Shown piece after piece: positions 39,201 to 50,212 of a DNA stretch of 64,000 bases. Made by a program: the position numbers and the translations under genes. This stretch comes from Thinopyrum elongatum (taxonomy: Eukaryota > Streptophyta > Magnoliopsida > Poales > Poaceae). Numbering within the stretch: position 1 is the first letter of the stretch; each line of letters opens with the position of its first letter. The notes under the pieces were generated by a model that was given only the letters and a program-made list of their open reading frames with translations, had not been told where the DNA came from and did not search any database. The stretch covers positions 727,809,052 to 727,873,051 of the forward strand of contig CM022298.1 in assembly GCA_011799875.1 (NCBI GenBank). Direction: 5' to 3'.

Positions 39201-42200
39201 AACCCGATACTTCAAAGAGATTGTCATTTGTACACGAAGTGCATCAAGTTTTTGCCGTAACCCTCTCAACTTTTTAGCATGCTATTGTGGTGAAATATGA
39301 ACCATGCCAATTTCAACTTCTTCAGAGTTCATTGAATGCTTTTCAATTTCAGGGTCATTTAGCTCAAAAAATCATTAAATGCATGAAAATACAATGAAGT
39401 CAGAAGGGTTGAAAATTGATGATGTGGCTTTGAATGTGCATTTGAACACACAAAAAGTCTGGAGTTAAATAAGTTTAAAAAATGAAATCCTTTGTAAAGA
39501 TGAGTTTTCGTCCGAACTGATACTTCGAAAGAGATTGTCATTTTGTACACGAAGTGCATCCAGTTTTTGCCGTAACCCTCTCAACTTTTTAGCACATGCT
39601 AGTGGTGGAAATGATGATACCATGCAATTTTCAACCTTTTCAAGTTCATTTGTAAGTGCTTTTCATTTCAGCATTTAGTCAAAAAAATAAAATGCATGAA
39701 AAATACAATGAGTCAGAAAGGGTTGAAATGATTGTTTGCTTTGAATGGTCATTTGAACAACAAAAAGTCTGGAGTTAAATAAGTTAAAAAATGAAATCCT
39801 TTGTAACAGATGAGTTTCGTCCGAAACCTGATACTTCGAAAGAGATTGTCCATTTTGTACAAAAGTGCATCCAGTTTTTCCGTAACCCTCTCAACTTTTT
39901 AGCACATGCTATTGGGTGAAATGATGATACCATGCCAATTTCATCACCTTTTCAGAGTTCATTTGTAGTGCTTTTCAATTTCAGGGTCATTTAGCTCAAA
40001 AAAATCATAAATGCATGAAAAATCAATGAAGTCAGAAAGGGTTGAAAATTGATGATGGGCTTTGAATGGTCATTTTGACACAAAAGATCTGGAGTTAAAT
40101 AAGTTAAAAAATGAAATCCTTTGTAACAGATGAGTTTTCGTCCGAAACCCTGATACTTCGAAAGATTGTCTTTTGTAACGAAGTGCATCCAGTTTTTGCC
40201 GAACCCTCTCAACTTTTTAGCAGCATTATGTGGGTGAAATGATGATCCATCAGCTTTCAACCTTTTCAAGTTCATTTGTAGTGCTTTTCAATTTCAGGTC
40301 ATTTAGCTCAAAAAATCATTAAATGCATAAAAATACAATGAAGTCAGAAAGGTTTGAAAATTGATGATGTGGCTTTGAATGGTTCATTTGAACCACAAAA
40401 GTCTGGAGTTAAATAAGTTCAAAAATGAAATCCTTTGTAACAGATGATTTTTCGTCCGAAACCTGATACTTCGAAAGAGATTGTCATTTTGTACACGAGT
40501 GCATCCAGTTTTTGCCGTAACCTCTCCAACTTTTTAGCACATGCATGTGGGTGAAATGATGATACCATGCCAATTTCAACCTTTTCAGAGTTCATTAATT
40601 AGTGCTTTCCAATTTCAGGGTCATTTAGCTCAAAAAATCATTAAATGCATGAAAATACAATGAAGTAGAAAGGGTTGAAAATTGATGATGTGGCTTGATG
40701 TGGCATTTTGAACCACAAAAGTCTGGAGTTAAAAAGTTAAAAAATGAAATCCTTTGTAACAGATGAGTTTTCGTCGAAACCCTGATACTTCGAAATTGTC
40801 AGTTGAACACAGTGAATTGAATAAGTTATGAAATGCCTTTGAAATGATGAGTTTCTCGAACTGATACTAAGAATTGCATTTGTACAGAGTGCATCCAGTT
40901 TTGCCGTAACCCTCTCAACTTTTGCACTGCTATGTGGGTGAAATGATGATACAATGCCATTTCAACCTTCAAAGTTCATTTAAGTGCTTTTCAATTTCAG
41001 GGTCATTTAGCTAAAAAATCTATAATGCATGAAAAACAATGAATTCAGAAAGGGTTGAAAATTGATGATGTGGCTTTGAATGGTCATTTTGAACCAAAAA
41101 AAGTCTGGAGTTAATAAGTTTAAAAAAGAAATCCTTTGTAACGATGGTTTTCTCGTCCGAAACCTGATACTTCGAAAGAGATTGTCCATTTTGTACACAA
41201 AGTGCATCCATTTTTTGCCGTAACCCCTCAACTTTTTAGCACATGCTAGTGGGTGAAATGATGATACCATGCCATTTCAACCTTTTTCAGAGTCATTTGA
41301 GTGCTTTTCAATTTCGGTCATTTAGCTAAAAAATTTAAATGCATGAAAAATCAATGAGTCGAAAGGTGGAAAATTGATGATGGGCTTTGAATGGTCATTT
41401 GAACACACAAAATCTGGAGTTAATAAGTTAAAAAAGAAACCCTTTGTAACAGATGAGTTTTCGTCCGAAACCTGATACCGAAGGAGATTGTCATTTTGTA
41501 CACAAAGTGCATCCAGTTTTTGCCGTAACCCTCTCAACTTTTTAGCACATGCTATGTGGGTGAAATGATGATACCATGCCAATTTCAACCTTTTCAATTC
41601 ATTTGTAGTGCTTTTCAATTTCAGGCAGTTAGCTCAAAAAATCAGTAAATGCATGAAAAATAGGAATGATGTCAAAAGGGTTGAAAATTGATGTGGCTTT
41701 GAATGGTGTATTTGAACCACAAAAAGTCTGGAGTTAAATAGTTTAAAAATGGAAATGAGTCCTTTCGTAACAAAGATGGTTTGTACACGAAGTGCATCCG
41801 TTTTTGCCGTACCCTCTCAATTTTTAGCACATGCTATGTGGTGAAATGATGATACCATGCCAATTTCCAACCTTTTTCAGATTTCATGTTAAGTGCTTTT
41901 CAATTTCAGGGTCATTTGCTCAAAAAATCAGTAAATGCATGAAAAATACAATGAGTCAGAAAGGGTTGAAAATTGATGATGTGGCTTTGAATGGTTCATT
42001 TTGAACCCAAAAAGTCTGAGTTAAATAAGTTTAAAAATGAAACCTTTGTAACAGATGAGTTTTCTCCGAAACCTGATACTTCGAAAGAGATTGTCATTTT
42101 GTACACGAAGTGCATCAGTTTTGCCGTAACCCTCTCAACTTTTTGCACATGCTATGTGGGTGAAATGATGATACCATGCCAATTTCAACTCTTTCAGATT

Positions 42201-42390
42201 CATTGTATGCTTTTCAATTTCAGGGTCATTTAGCTCAAAAAAATCATAAATGCATGAAAAATACAATGAAGTCAGAAAGGGTTGAAAATTGATGATGTGG
42301 CTTTGAATGGTGCATTTGAACCACAAAAAGTCTGGAGTTAAATAAGTTAAAAAAATGAAATCCTTTGTAACAATGAGTTTTCGTCGAGAG
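36255..42390 (-). repeat. Inverted subfamily B satellite with A-type higher-order markers, indel-rich
   Basis: About 19 monomers in reverse orientation, most with B diagnostics (ATTGTCCATTTTGTAC, GAAATCCCTTTG, GGTTCATTTTGAAC). Two fused monomers (about 37885-37960 and 40795-40850) and two short monomers (about 38895-38925 and 41755-41790) recur about 2.9 kb apart. The same fused and short monomers mark the subfamily A higher-order repeat at 43150-43260, 47340-47460 and 48420-48500. Short-to-fused spacing is about 1.0 kb, as in the inverted A block. The block ends at about 42390 in a broken joint (TCGTCGAGAGCG). Confidence 0.85.
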
Positions 42391-44097
42391 CGTTTTGATC
42401 TAAATGACTCTGAAATTGAAAAGCACTACAAATGAACTCTGAAAAGGTTGAAAGTTAGCATGGTATCATCATTTCACCCACGTGGCATGTGCTAAAAAGT
42501 TGAGAGGGTTACGGCAAAAGCTGGATGCACTTCGTGTACAAACTGTACAATCTCTTTCGAAGTATCAAGCTCTCGGACGAAAACTCATCTATTACAAAGG
42601 CATTTCATTTTTTTAAACTTATTTCAACTGCAGAATTTTTGTGAGTTCAACATGCACCATTCAAAGCCACATCATCAATTTTCAACCCTGTCTGACTTCA
42701 TTCGCTATTTTTCATGCATTTAATGATTTTTGAGCTAAATGACCCTGAAATTGAAAAGCACTACGAATGAAGTCTAAAAAGTTTGAAAGTTGGCATGGTA
42801 TCATCATTTCACCCATATAGCATGTGCTAAAAAGTTGAGAGGGTTACGGCGAAAACTTGAAGCACTTCGTGTACAAACTGTACAATCTCTTTGGAAGTAT
42901 CAGGCTTTCGGATGAAAATTCATCTGTTACAAAGGTATTTCATTTTGTAAATTTATTTCAACTCGAGACTTTTTATGAGTTTAACATGCGCCATTCAAAG
43001 CCACATCATCAATTTTCAACCCTTTCTGACTCCATTCGCTATTTTTCATGCATTTAATGATTTTTTTGAGCTAAATGTCCCTGAAATTGAAAAGCACTAA
43101 TTCATGAAGTCTGAAAAGGTTGAAAGTTGGCATGGTATCATCATTTCACCCGCGTAGCATGTGCTAAAAATTTGAGAGGGTTATGGCAAAAACAGGATGC
43201 ACTTTGTGTACAACATCTGTTAGAAAGACATTTCATTTTTTAAACTAATTTCAACTCCAGACTTTTTGTGAGTTCAACATACACCATTCAAAGCCACATC
43301 ATCAATTTTCAACCCTTTCTGACATCATTCACTATTTTTCATGCATTTAATCATTTTTTGAGCTAACTGGCACTGAAATTGAAAAGCACTACAAATGAAT
43401 TCTGAAAAGGTTGAAAGTTGGCATGGTATCATCATTTCACCCACATAGCATGTGCTAAAAAGTTGAGAGGGTTACGGCAAAAACTGGATGCACTTTGTGT
43501 ACAAACTGTACAATCTCTATCGTTGTATCAGGCTTTTCGACGAAAACTCATCTGTTACAAAGGCGTTTCGTTTTTTTCAACTTATTTCAACTCCAGAATT
43601 TTTGTTAGTTCAACATGCACCATACAAAGCCCCATCATCAATTTTCCACCCTTTCTGACTTCATTCGCCATTTTTCATGCATTTAAATATTTTTTTTCAG
43701 CTAAATGACCCTAAAATTGAAAAGCACTGCAAATGAACTCTGAAAAGGTTGAAAGTTGGCACGGTATCATCATTTCACCCACAGAGAATGTGCTAAAAAG
43801 TTGAGAGGGTTACGGCAAAAACTGGATGCACTTTGTGTACAAACTGTACAATCTCTTTCGAAGTATCAGGCTTTCGGACGAAAACGCATCAGTTACAAAG
43901 GCATTTCAGTTTTTTAAACTTATTACAACTCCAGACTTTTTGTGAGTTCAATATGCGCCATTCAAAGCCACATCATCAATTTTCAACCCTTTCTGACTTC
44001 ATTCGCTGTTTTTCATGCATTTAATGATTTTTTCAGCTAAATGACCCTGAAATTGAAAAGCACTATAAATGAACTCTGAAAAGGTTGAAAGTTGGCA
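42391..44097 (+). repeat. Clean subfamily A satellite continuing the 6003-bp repeat
   Basis: From TTGATCTAAATGAC (42396) the sequence repeats the end of the clean array before the gap (32495-32574) and then continues it. Its offset to repeat copy 1 is 15567 bp, which equals 5666 plus the 9901 bp between the two copies of the overlap. The short CCCGCGTAGC monomer is at about 43150-43260 and the ATCTCTATCGTTGTATC monomer at about 43510. It stops at 44097 (GTTGGCAT), where it joins noisy subfamily B out of phase. Confidence 0.92.
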
Positions 44098-45252
44098 TGT
44101 ACAAAATGGACAATCTCTTTCGAAGTATCAGGTTCGGACGAAAACTCATCGTTACAAAGGGATTTCATTTTTTTAACTTATTTCAACTCCAGACTTTTGT
44201 GTGTCAAATGCACCATTCAAAGCCACATCATCAATTTTCAACCCTTTCTGACTTATCTGATTTTCATGCATTTACATGATTTTTTGAGCTAAATGACCCT
44301 GAAATTGAAAAGCACTACAAATGAAGATTGAAAGGGTGAAAGTTGGCATGGTATCATCATTTCACCCACATAGCATGTGCTAAAAAGTTGAGAGGGTTCG
44401 GCAAAAACTGGATGCGACTTCGTGTACAAAAGGACAATCTCTTTCGAAGTATCAGGGTTTCGGACGAAAACTCATGTTACAAAATTTTTTTTTAAACTTA
44501 TTTAACTCCAGACTTTTGTGTTTCAAATGACACCATTCAAAGCCCCATCATCAATTTTCAACCTTTCTGACTTCATTGTATTTTCATGCATTTAGATTTT
44601 TTTGAGCTAAATGACCAATTGAAATAAAGCACTACAAATGAACCTGAAAAGTTGAAAGTTGGCATGGTATCATCATTTCACCCACATAGCATGTGCTAAA
44701 AAGTTGAGAGGGTTACGGCAAAACTGGATGCACTTTGTACAAAATGGACAATCTCTTTCGAAGTATCAGGTTTCGGACGAAAACTCATCTGTTACAAAGG
44801 ATTTCATTTTTTTAACTTATTTACTCCAGACTTTTTGTGGTTCAAAATGACCATTCAAAGCAAACATCAATAATTTCAACCCTTTCTGAATCATTGTATT
44901 TTTCATGCTTTAATTTTTTGACTAAAAGACCCTGAAATTGAAAAGCACTACAAATGAACTCTGAAAGGTTGAAAGTTGCATGGTATCATCATTTCACCCA
45001 CATGCATGTGCTAAAAAGTTGAGAGGGTTACGGCAAAAACTGGATGCATTCGTGTACAAAATGGACAATCTCTTTCGAAGTATCAGGTTCGGACGAAAAA
45101 CTCATCTGTTACAAAGGATTTCATTTTTTAAACTTATTTAACTCAGATTTTGTGGTTCAAATGACCATTCAAAGCCACATCATCAATTTTCAACCCTTTG
45201 ACTTCATTGTATTTTTCATGCATTTACTGATTTTTTGAGCTAAATGACCCTG
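44098..45252 (+). repeat. Subfamily B satellite patch, + strand, indel-rich
   Basis: About four noisy B-like monomers (TGTACAAAATGGACAATC). It starts out of phase: GTTGGCAT is followed directly by GTACAAAATGG, skipping about 90 bp of the monomer. It ends at ATGACCCTGGTACAAATG, where the strand of the satellite switches. Confidence 0.85.
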
Positions 45253-46680
45253 GTACAAATGAAATGCCTTTGTAACAGATGATTTTCATCCGAAGCTGAA
45301 CTTCAAAGAGATTGTACATTTGTACACGAAGTGCTTCAAGTTTTTGCCGTAACCCTCTCAACTTTTTAGCACATGCTATGTGGTGAAATGATATACCATG
45401 CCAACTTTCAACTTTTTGATTCATGTAGTGCTTTTCAATTTCAGGGTCATTTAGCTCAAAAATCAGTAAATGCATGAAAAATAGCAATGAAGTCAAAGGG
45501 TTGAAAATTGATGATTGCTTTGAATGGTGCATTGAACTCACAAAATTCTGAGTTGAAATAAGTTTAAAAAATGAAATGCCTTTGTAAAGATGAGTTTTTC
45601 GTCCGACCTTGATACTTCGAAAGAGATTGTCATTTGTACACGATTGCATCCAGTTTTTGCCGTAACCCTCTCAACTTTTTAGCACATGCATTGGGTGAAA
45701 TGATGATACCATGCAACTTTCAACCTTTTCAGAGTTCATTTGTAGTGCTTTTAATTCAGGTCTTTTAGATCAAAAACATTAAAGCATGAAAAATAGCGAA
45801 TGATTCAGAAAGGGTTGAAATTGATATGCTTTGAATGGTGCATGTTTAACGCACAAAAAGTCTGGAGTGAAATAAGTTAAAAAAATGAAATGCCTTTGTA
45901 ACAGATGAGTTTTCGTCCGAAACCTGATACTTCGAAAGAGATTGTATTTGTCACAAGTGCATCCAGTTTTTGCCAGTACCCTCTCAATTTTTAGCACATG
46001 CTACGTGGGGGGTGAAATGATGATACCATGCCAACTTTCACACTTTTCAGGTTCATTTGTAGTGCTTTTTCAATTGGTCATTTGCTCAAAAAATCTTAAA
46101 TGCATGAAAATAGCGAATGAAGTCAGAAAGGGTTGAAAATTGATATGGGCTTTGAATGGTGCATTTGAACTGACAAAAGTCTGGAGTTGAAATAAGTTTT
46201 AAAAAAGAAATTTTGTAACATGAGTTTTCGTCCGAACCCTGATACTTCGAAAGAGATTGTACTTTGTATACGAAGTGCCATCCAGTTTTTGCCGAACCCT
46301 ATCAACTTTTTAGCACAGCTATGTGGGTGAAATGATGATACCATGCCAACTTTCACCCTTTCAATTCCATTTGTAGTGCTTTTCAATTTCAGGTCATTTA
46401 GCTCAAAAAATCATTAATGCATGAAAATAGCGAGAAAGTCAGAAAGGGTTGAAAATTGATGATGTGGCTTTGAATGGTGCATGTTGAACTCACAAAAAGT
46501 CTGGAGTTTAAAAAAGTTAAAAAAAATGAAATGCATTTGTAACAGATGAGTTTTCGTCGGAAACCTGATACTTCGAAAGAGATTGTACAGTTTGAACTCA
46601 CAAAAAGTCTAGAGTTGAAATAAGTTTAAAAAAATGAAATGCCTTTGAAATAGATGAGTTTTCATCCGAAAGCCTGATAC
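45253..46680 (-). repeat. Inverted subfamily A satellite patch, indel-rich
   Basis: About four monomers in reverse orientation. On the - strand the marker order is: fused monomer (about 46595), GATAGGG-type monomer (about 46300), CACGTAGC monomer (about 46000), GATCTAAA monomer (about 45765), then GTGCTTCAAG (about 45330). This is the same order as in 34250-32640, so the two noisy inverted blocks derive from the same higher-order repeat. Confidence 0.85.
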
Positions 46681-46690
46681 NNNNNNNNNN
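46681..46690. other. Assembly gap, 10 N
   Basis: Exactly 10 N inside the noisy inverted patch, between an A-type monomer and a B-type monomer. Confidence 0.98.
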
Positions 46691-47132
46691 GATTTTTTAC
46701 ACCCGAAAGTGCATCCAGTTTTGCCGTAACCCTCTCAACTTTTTAGACATGCTATGTGGGGAAATGAGATACATGCCAATTTCAACCTTTAGAGTTCATT
46801 GAGTGCTTTTCATTTCAGGGTCATTTAGCTAAAAAAATCAGTTAAATGCATGAAAAATAACAGAATGAAGTCAGAAAGGGTTGAAAATTGATGATGTGGC
46901 TTTGAATGGTCATTGAACACAAAAGTCTGGAGTTAAATAAGTTTAAAAAATGAAATCCTTTGTAACAGATGAGTTTTTGTCCGAAACCCTGATACTTCGA
47001 AAGAGATTGTCCATTTGTACACGAATGCATCCAGTTTTGCCGTAACCTCTCAACTTTTTAGCACATGCTAGTGGGTGAAATGATGATATGGCTCTCTTTC
47101 AACCTTCAGAGTCTGTGAGTGCTTTTCAATTT
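46691..47132 (-). repeat. Inverted subfamily B satellite patch
   Basis: Just over one noisy inverted monomer, B type by TGTCCATTTGTAC and GAAATCC. It ends at about 47132 in a scrambled joint (CAATTTTTTATTGTAAATTT), after which clean + strand satellite resumes. Confidence 0.8.
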
Positions 47133-50100
47133 TTTATTGTAAATTTATTTCAACTCGAGACTTTTTATGAGTTTAACATGCGCCATTCAAAGCCACATCA
47201 TCAATTTTCAACCCTTTCTGACTCCATTCGCTATTTTTCATGCATTTAATGATTTTTTTGAGCTAAATGTCCCTGAAATTGAAAAGCACTAATTAATGAA
47301 GTCTGAAAAGGTTGAAAGTTGGCATGGTATCATCATTTCACCCGCGTAGCATGTGCTAAAAATTTGAGAGGGTTATGGCAAAAACAGGATGCACTTCGTG
47401 TACAACATCTGTTAGAAAGACATTTCATTTTTTAAACTAATTTCAACTCCAGACTTTTTGTGAGTTCAACATACACCATTCAAAGCCACATCATCAATTT
47501 TCAACCCTTTCTGACATCATTCACTATTTTTCATGCATTTAATCATTTTTTGAGCTAACTGGCCCTGAAATTGAAAAGCACTACAAATGAATTCTGAAAA
47601 GGTTGAAAGTTGGCATGGTATCATCATTTCACCCACATAGCATGTGCTAAAAAGTTGAGAGGGTTACGGCAAAAACTGGATGCACTTTGTGTACAAACTG
47701 TACAATCTCTATCGTTGTATCAGGCTTTTCGACGAAAACTCATCTGTTACAAAGGCGTTTCGTTTTTTTCAACTTATTTCAACTCCAGAATTTTTGTTAG
47801 TTCAACATGCACCATACAAAGCCCCATCATCAATTTTCCACCCTTTCTGACTTCATTCGCCATTTTTCATGCATTTAAATATTTTTTTTCAGCTAAATGA
47901 CCCTAAAATTGAAAAGCACTGCAAATGAACTCTGAAAAGGTTGAAAGTTGGCACGGTATCATCATTTCACCCACAGAGAATGTGCTAAAAAGTTGAGAGG
48001 GTTACGGCAAAAACTGGATGCACTTTGTGTACAAACTGTACAATCTCTTTCGAAGTATCAGGCTTTCGGACGAAAACGCATCAGTTACAAAGGCATTTCA
48101 GTTTTTTAAACTTATTACAACTCCAGACTTTTTGTGAGTTCAATATGCGCCATTCAAAGCCACATCATCAATTTTCAACCCTTTCTGACTTCATTCGCTG
48201 TTTTTCATGCATTTAATGATTTTTTCAGCTAAATGACCCTGAAATTGAAAAGCACTATAAATGAACTCTGAAAAGGTTGAAAGTTGGCATGGTATCATCA
48301 TTTCACCCACATAGCATGTGCTAAAAAGTTGAGAGGGTTACGGCAAAAGCTGGATGCACTTCGTGTACAAACTGTACAATCTCTTTCGATGTATCAGGCT
48401 TTCGGATGAAAACTCATCTATTTCAAAGGCATTTCATTTTTTTAAACTTATTTCAACTCTAGACTTTTTGTGAGTTCAAACTGTACAATCTCTTTCGAAG
48501 TATCAGGTTTCCGACGAAAACTCATCTGTTACAAATGCATTTCATTTTTTTTAACTTTTTTAAACTCCAGACTTTTTGTGAGTTCAACATGCACCATTCA
48601 AAGCCACATCATCAATTTTCAACCCTTTCTGACTTCATTCGCTATTTTTCATGCATTTAATGATTTTTTTTATCTAAATGTCCCTGAAATTGGAAAGCAC
48701 TAATTAATGAACTCTGAAAAGGTTGAAAGTTGGCATGGTATCATCATTTCACCCACATAGCATGTGCTAAAAAGTTGAGAGGGTTACGACAAAAGCTGGA
48801 TGCACTTTGTGTACAAACTGTACAATCTCTTTCGAAGTATCCGGCTTTCGGACGATAAATCATCTGTTAGAAAGGCACTTCATTTTTTTTAACTTATTTC
48901 AACTCCAGACTTTTTGTGAGTTCAACATGCACCATTCAAAGCGACATCATCAATTTTCAACCCTTTCTGACATCATTCGCTATTTTTCATGCATTTAATG
49001 ATTTTTTGAGCTAAATGACCCTGAAATTGAAAAGCACTACAAATGAATTCTGAAATGGTTGAAATGTTGGCATGGTATCATCATTTCACCCACACAGAAT
49101 GTGCTTAAAAGTTGAGAGGGTAACGGCAAAAACTGGATGCACTTCGTGTACAAACTGTACAATCTCTTTCGAAGTATCAGGCTTAAGGACGAAAACTCAT
49201 CTGTTACAAAGGCATTTCATTTTTTTCAACTTATTTCAACTCCAGACTTTTTGTTAGTTCAACATGCACCATACAAAGCCCCATCATCAATTTTCCACCC
49301 TTTCTGACTTCATTCGCTATTTTTCATTCATTTAAAGATTTTTTTGAGCTAAATGACCCTGAAATTGAAAAGCACTACAAATGAACTATGAAAAGGTTGA
49401 AAGTTGGCATGGTATCATCATTTCACCCACATAGAATGTGCTAAAAAGTTCAGAGGGTTACGGCAAAAACTGGATGCACTTCGTGTACAAACTGTAGAAT
49501 CTCTTTCGAAGTATCAGGCTTTCGGATGAAAACTCATCTCTTACAAAGGCATTTCATTTTTTTAAATTATTCCAACTCCAGACTTTTTGTGAGTTCAACA
49601 TGCACCATTTAAAGACACATCATCAATTTTCAACCCTTTCTGACTTCATTCGCTATTTTTCATGCATTTAATGATTTTGTTGAGCCAAATGACCCAAAAA
49701 TTGAAAAGCATTATGAATGAACTCTGAAAAGGTTGAAAATTGGCATGGTATCATCATTTCACCCACATAGCATGTGCTAAAATATTGAGAGGGTTACGGT
49801 AAATACTGGATGCACTTTGTGTACAAACTGTACAATCTCTTTCGAAGTATCAGGCTTTCGGACGAAAACGCATCAGTTACAAAGGCATTTCATTTTTTTA
49901 AACTTATTACAACTCCAGACTTTTTGTGAGTTCAATATGCACCATTCAAAGCCACATCATCAATTTTCAACCCTTTCTGACTTCATTCGCTGTTTTTCAT
50001 GCATTTAATGATTTTTTCAGCTAAATGACTCTAAAATTGAAAAGCACTACAAATGAACTCTGAAAATGTTGAAAGTTGGCATGGTATCATCATTTCACCC

Positions 50101-50212
50101 ACATAGCATGTGCTAAAAAGTTGAGAGGGTTACGGCAAAAGCTGGATGCACTTCGTGTACAAACTGTACAATCTCTTTCGAAGTATCAGGCTTTCGGATG
50201 AAAACTCATCTA
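47133..50212 (+). repeat. Clean subfamily A satellite with a 1792-bp repeat, left flank of the retrotransposon
   Basis: The first 1157 bp (47133-48289) repeats 42941-44097 at an offset of 4192 bp with only about three differences. A 1792-bp repeat then follows: the AAAACGCATCAGTTAC monomer is at about 48070 and 49862. A fused monomer at about 48475 (GTGAGTTCAAACTGTACAATC) is the marker for the register after the insertion. The array is interrupted at 50212 by the retrotransposon. Confidence 0.92.
50208..50212 (+). repeat. Target-site duplication, left copy (ATCTA)
   Basis: Five bases ATCTA directly before the LTR terminus TGTAACAC. They are repeated exactly after the 3' LTR at 63645-63649. 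Five bp is the usual target duplication of Ty3/Gypsy integrases. Confidence 0.95.

Noticed and set aside
7..50008. Dozens of 60-150 codon frames of the type MHFVYKLYNLFRSIRLSDENSS on both strands
   Set aside because: They recur at every monomer in all frames and break with single-base changes; no coding constraint is visible. They are shadows of the 337-bp repeat.
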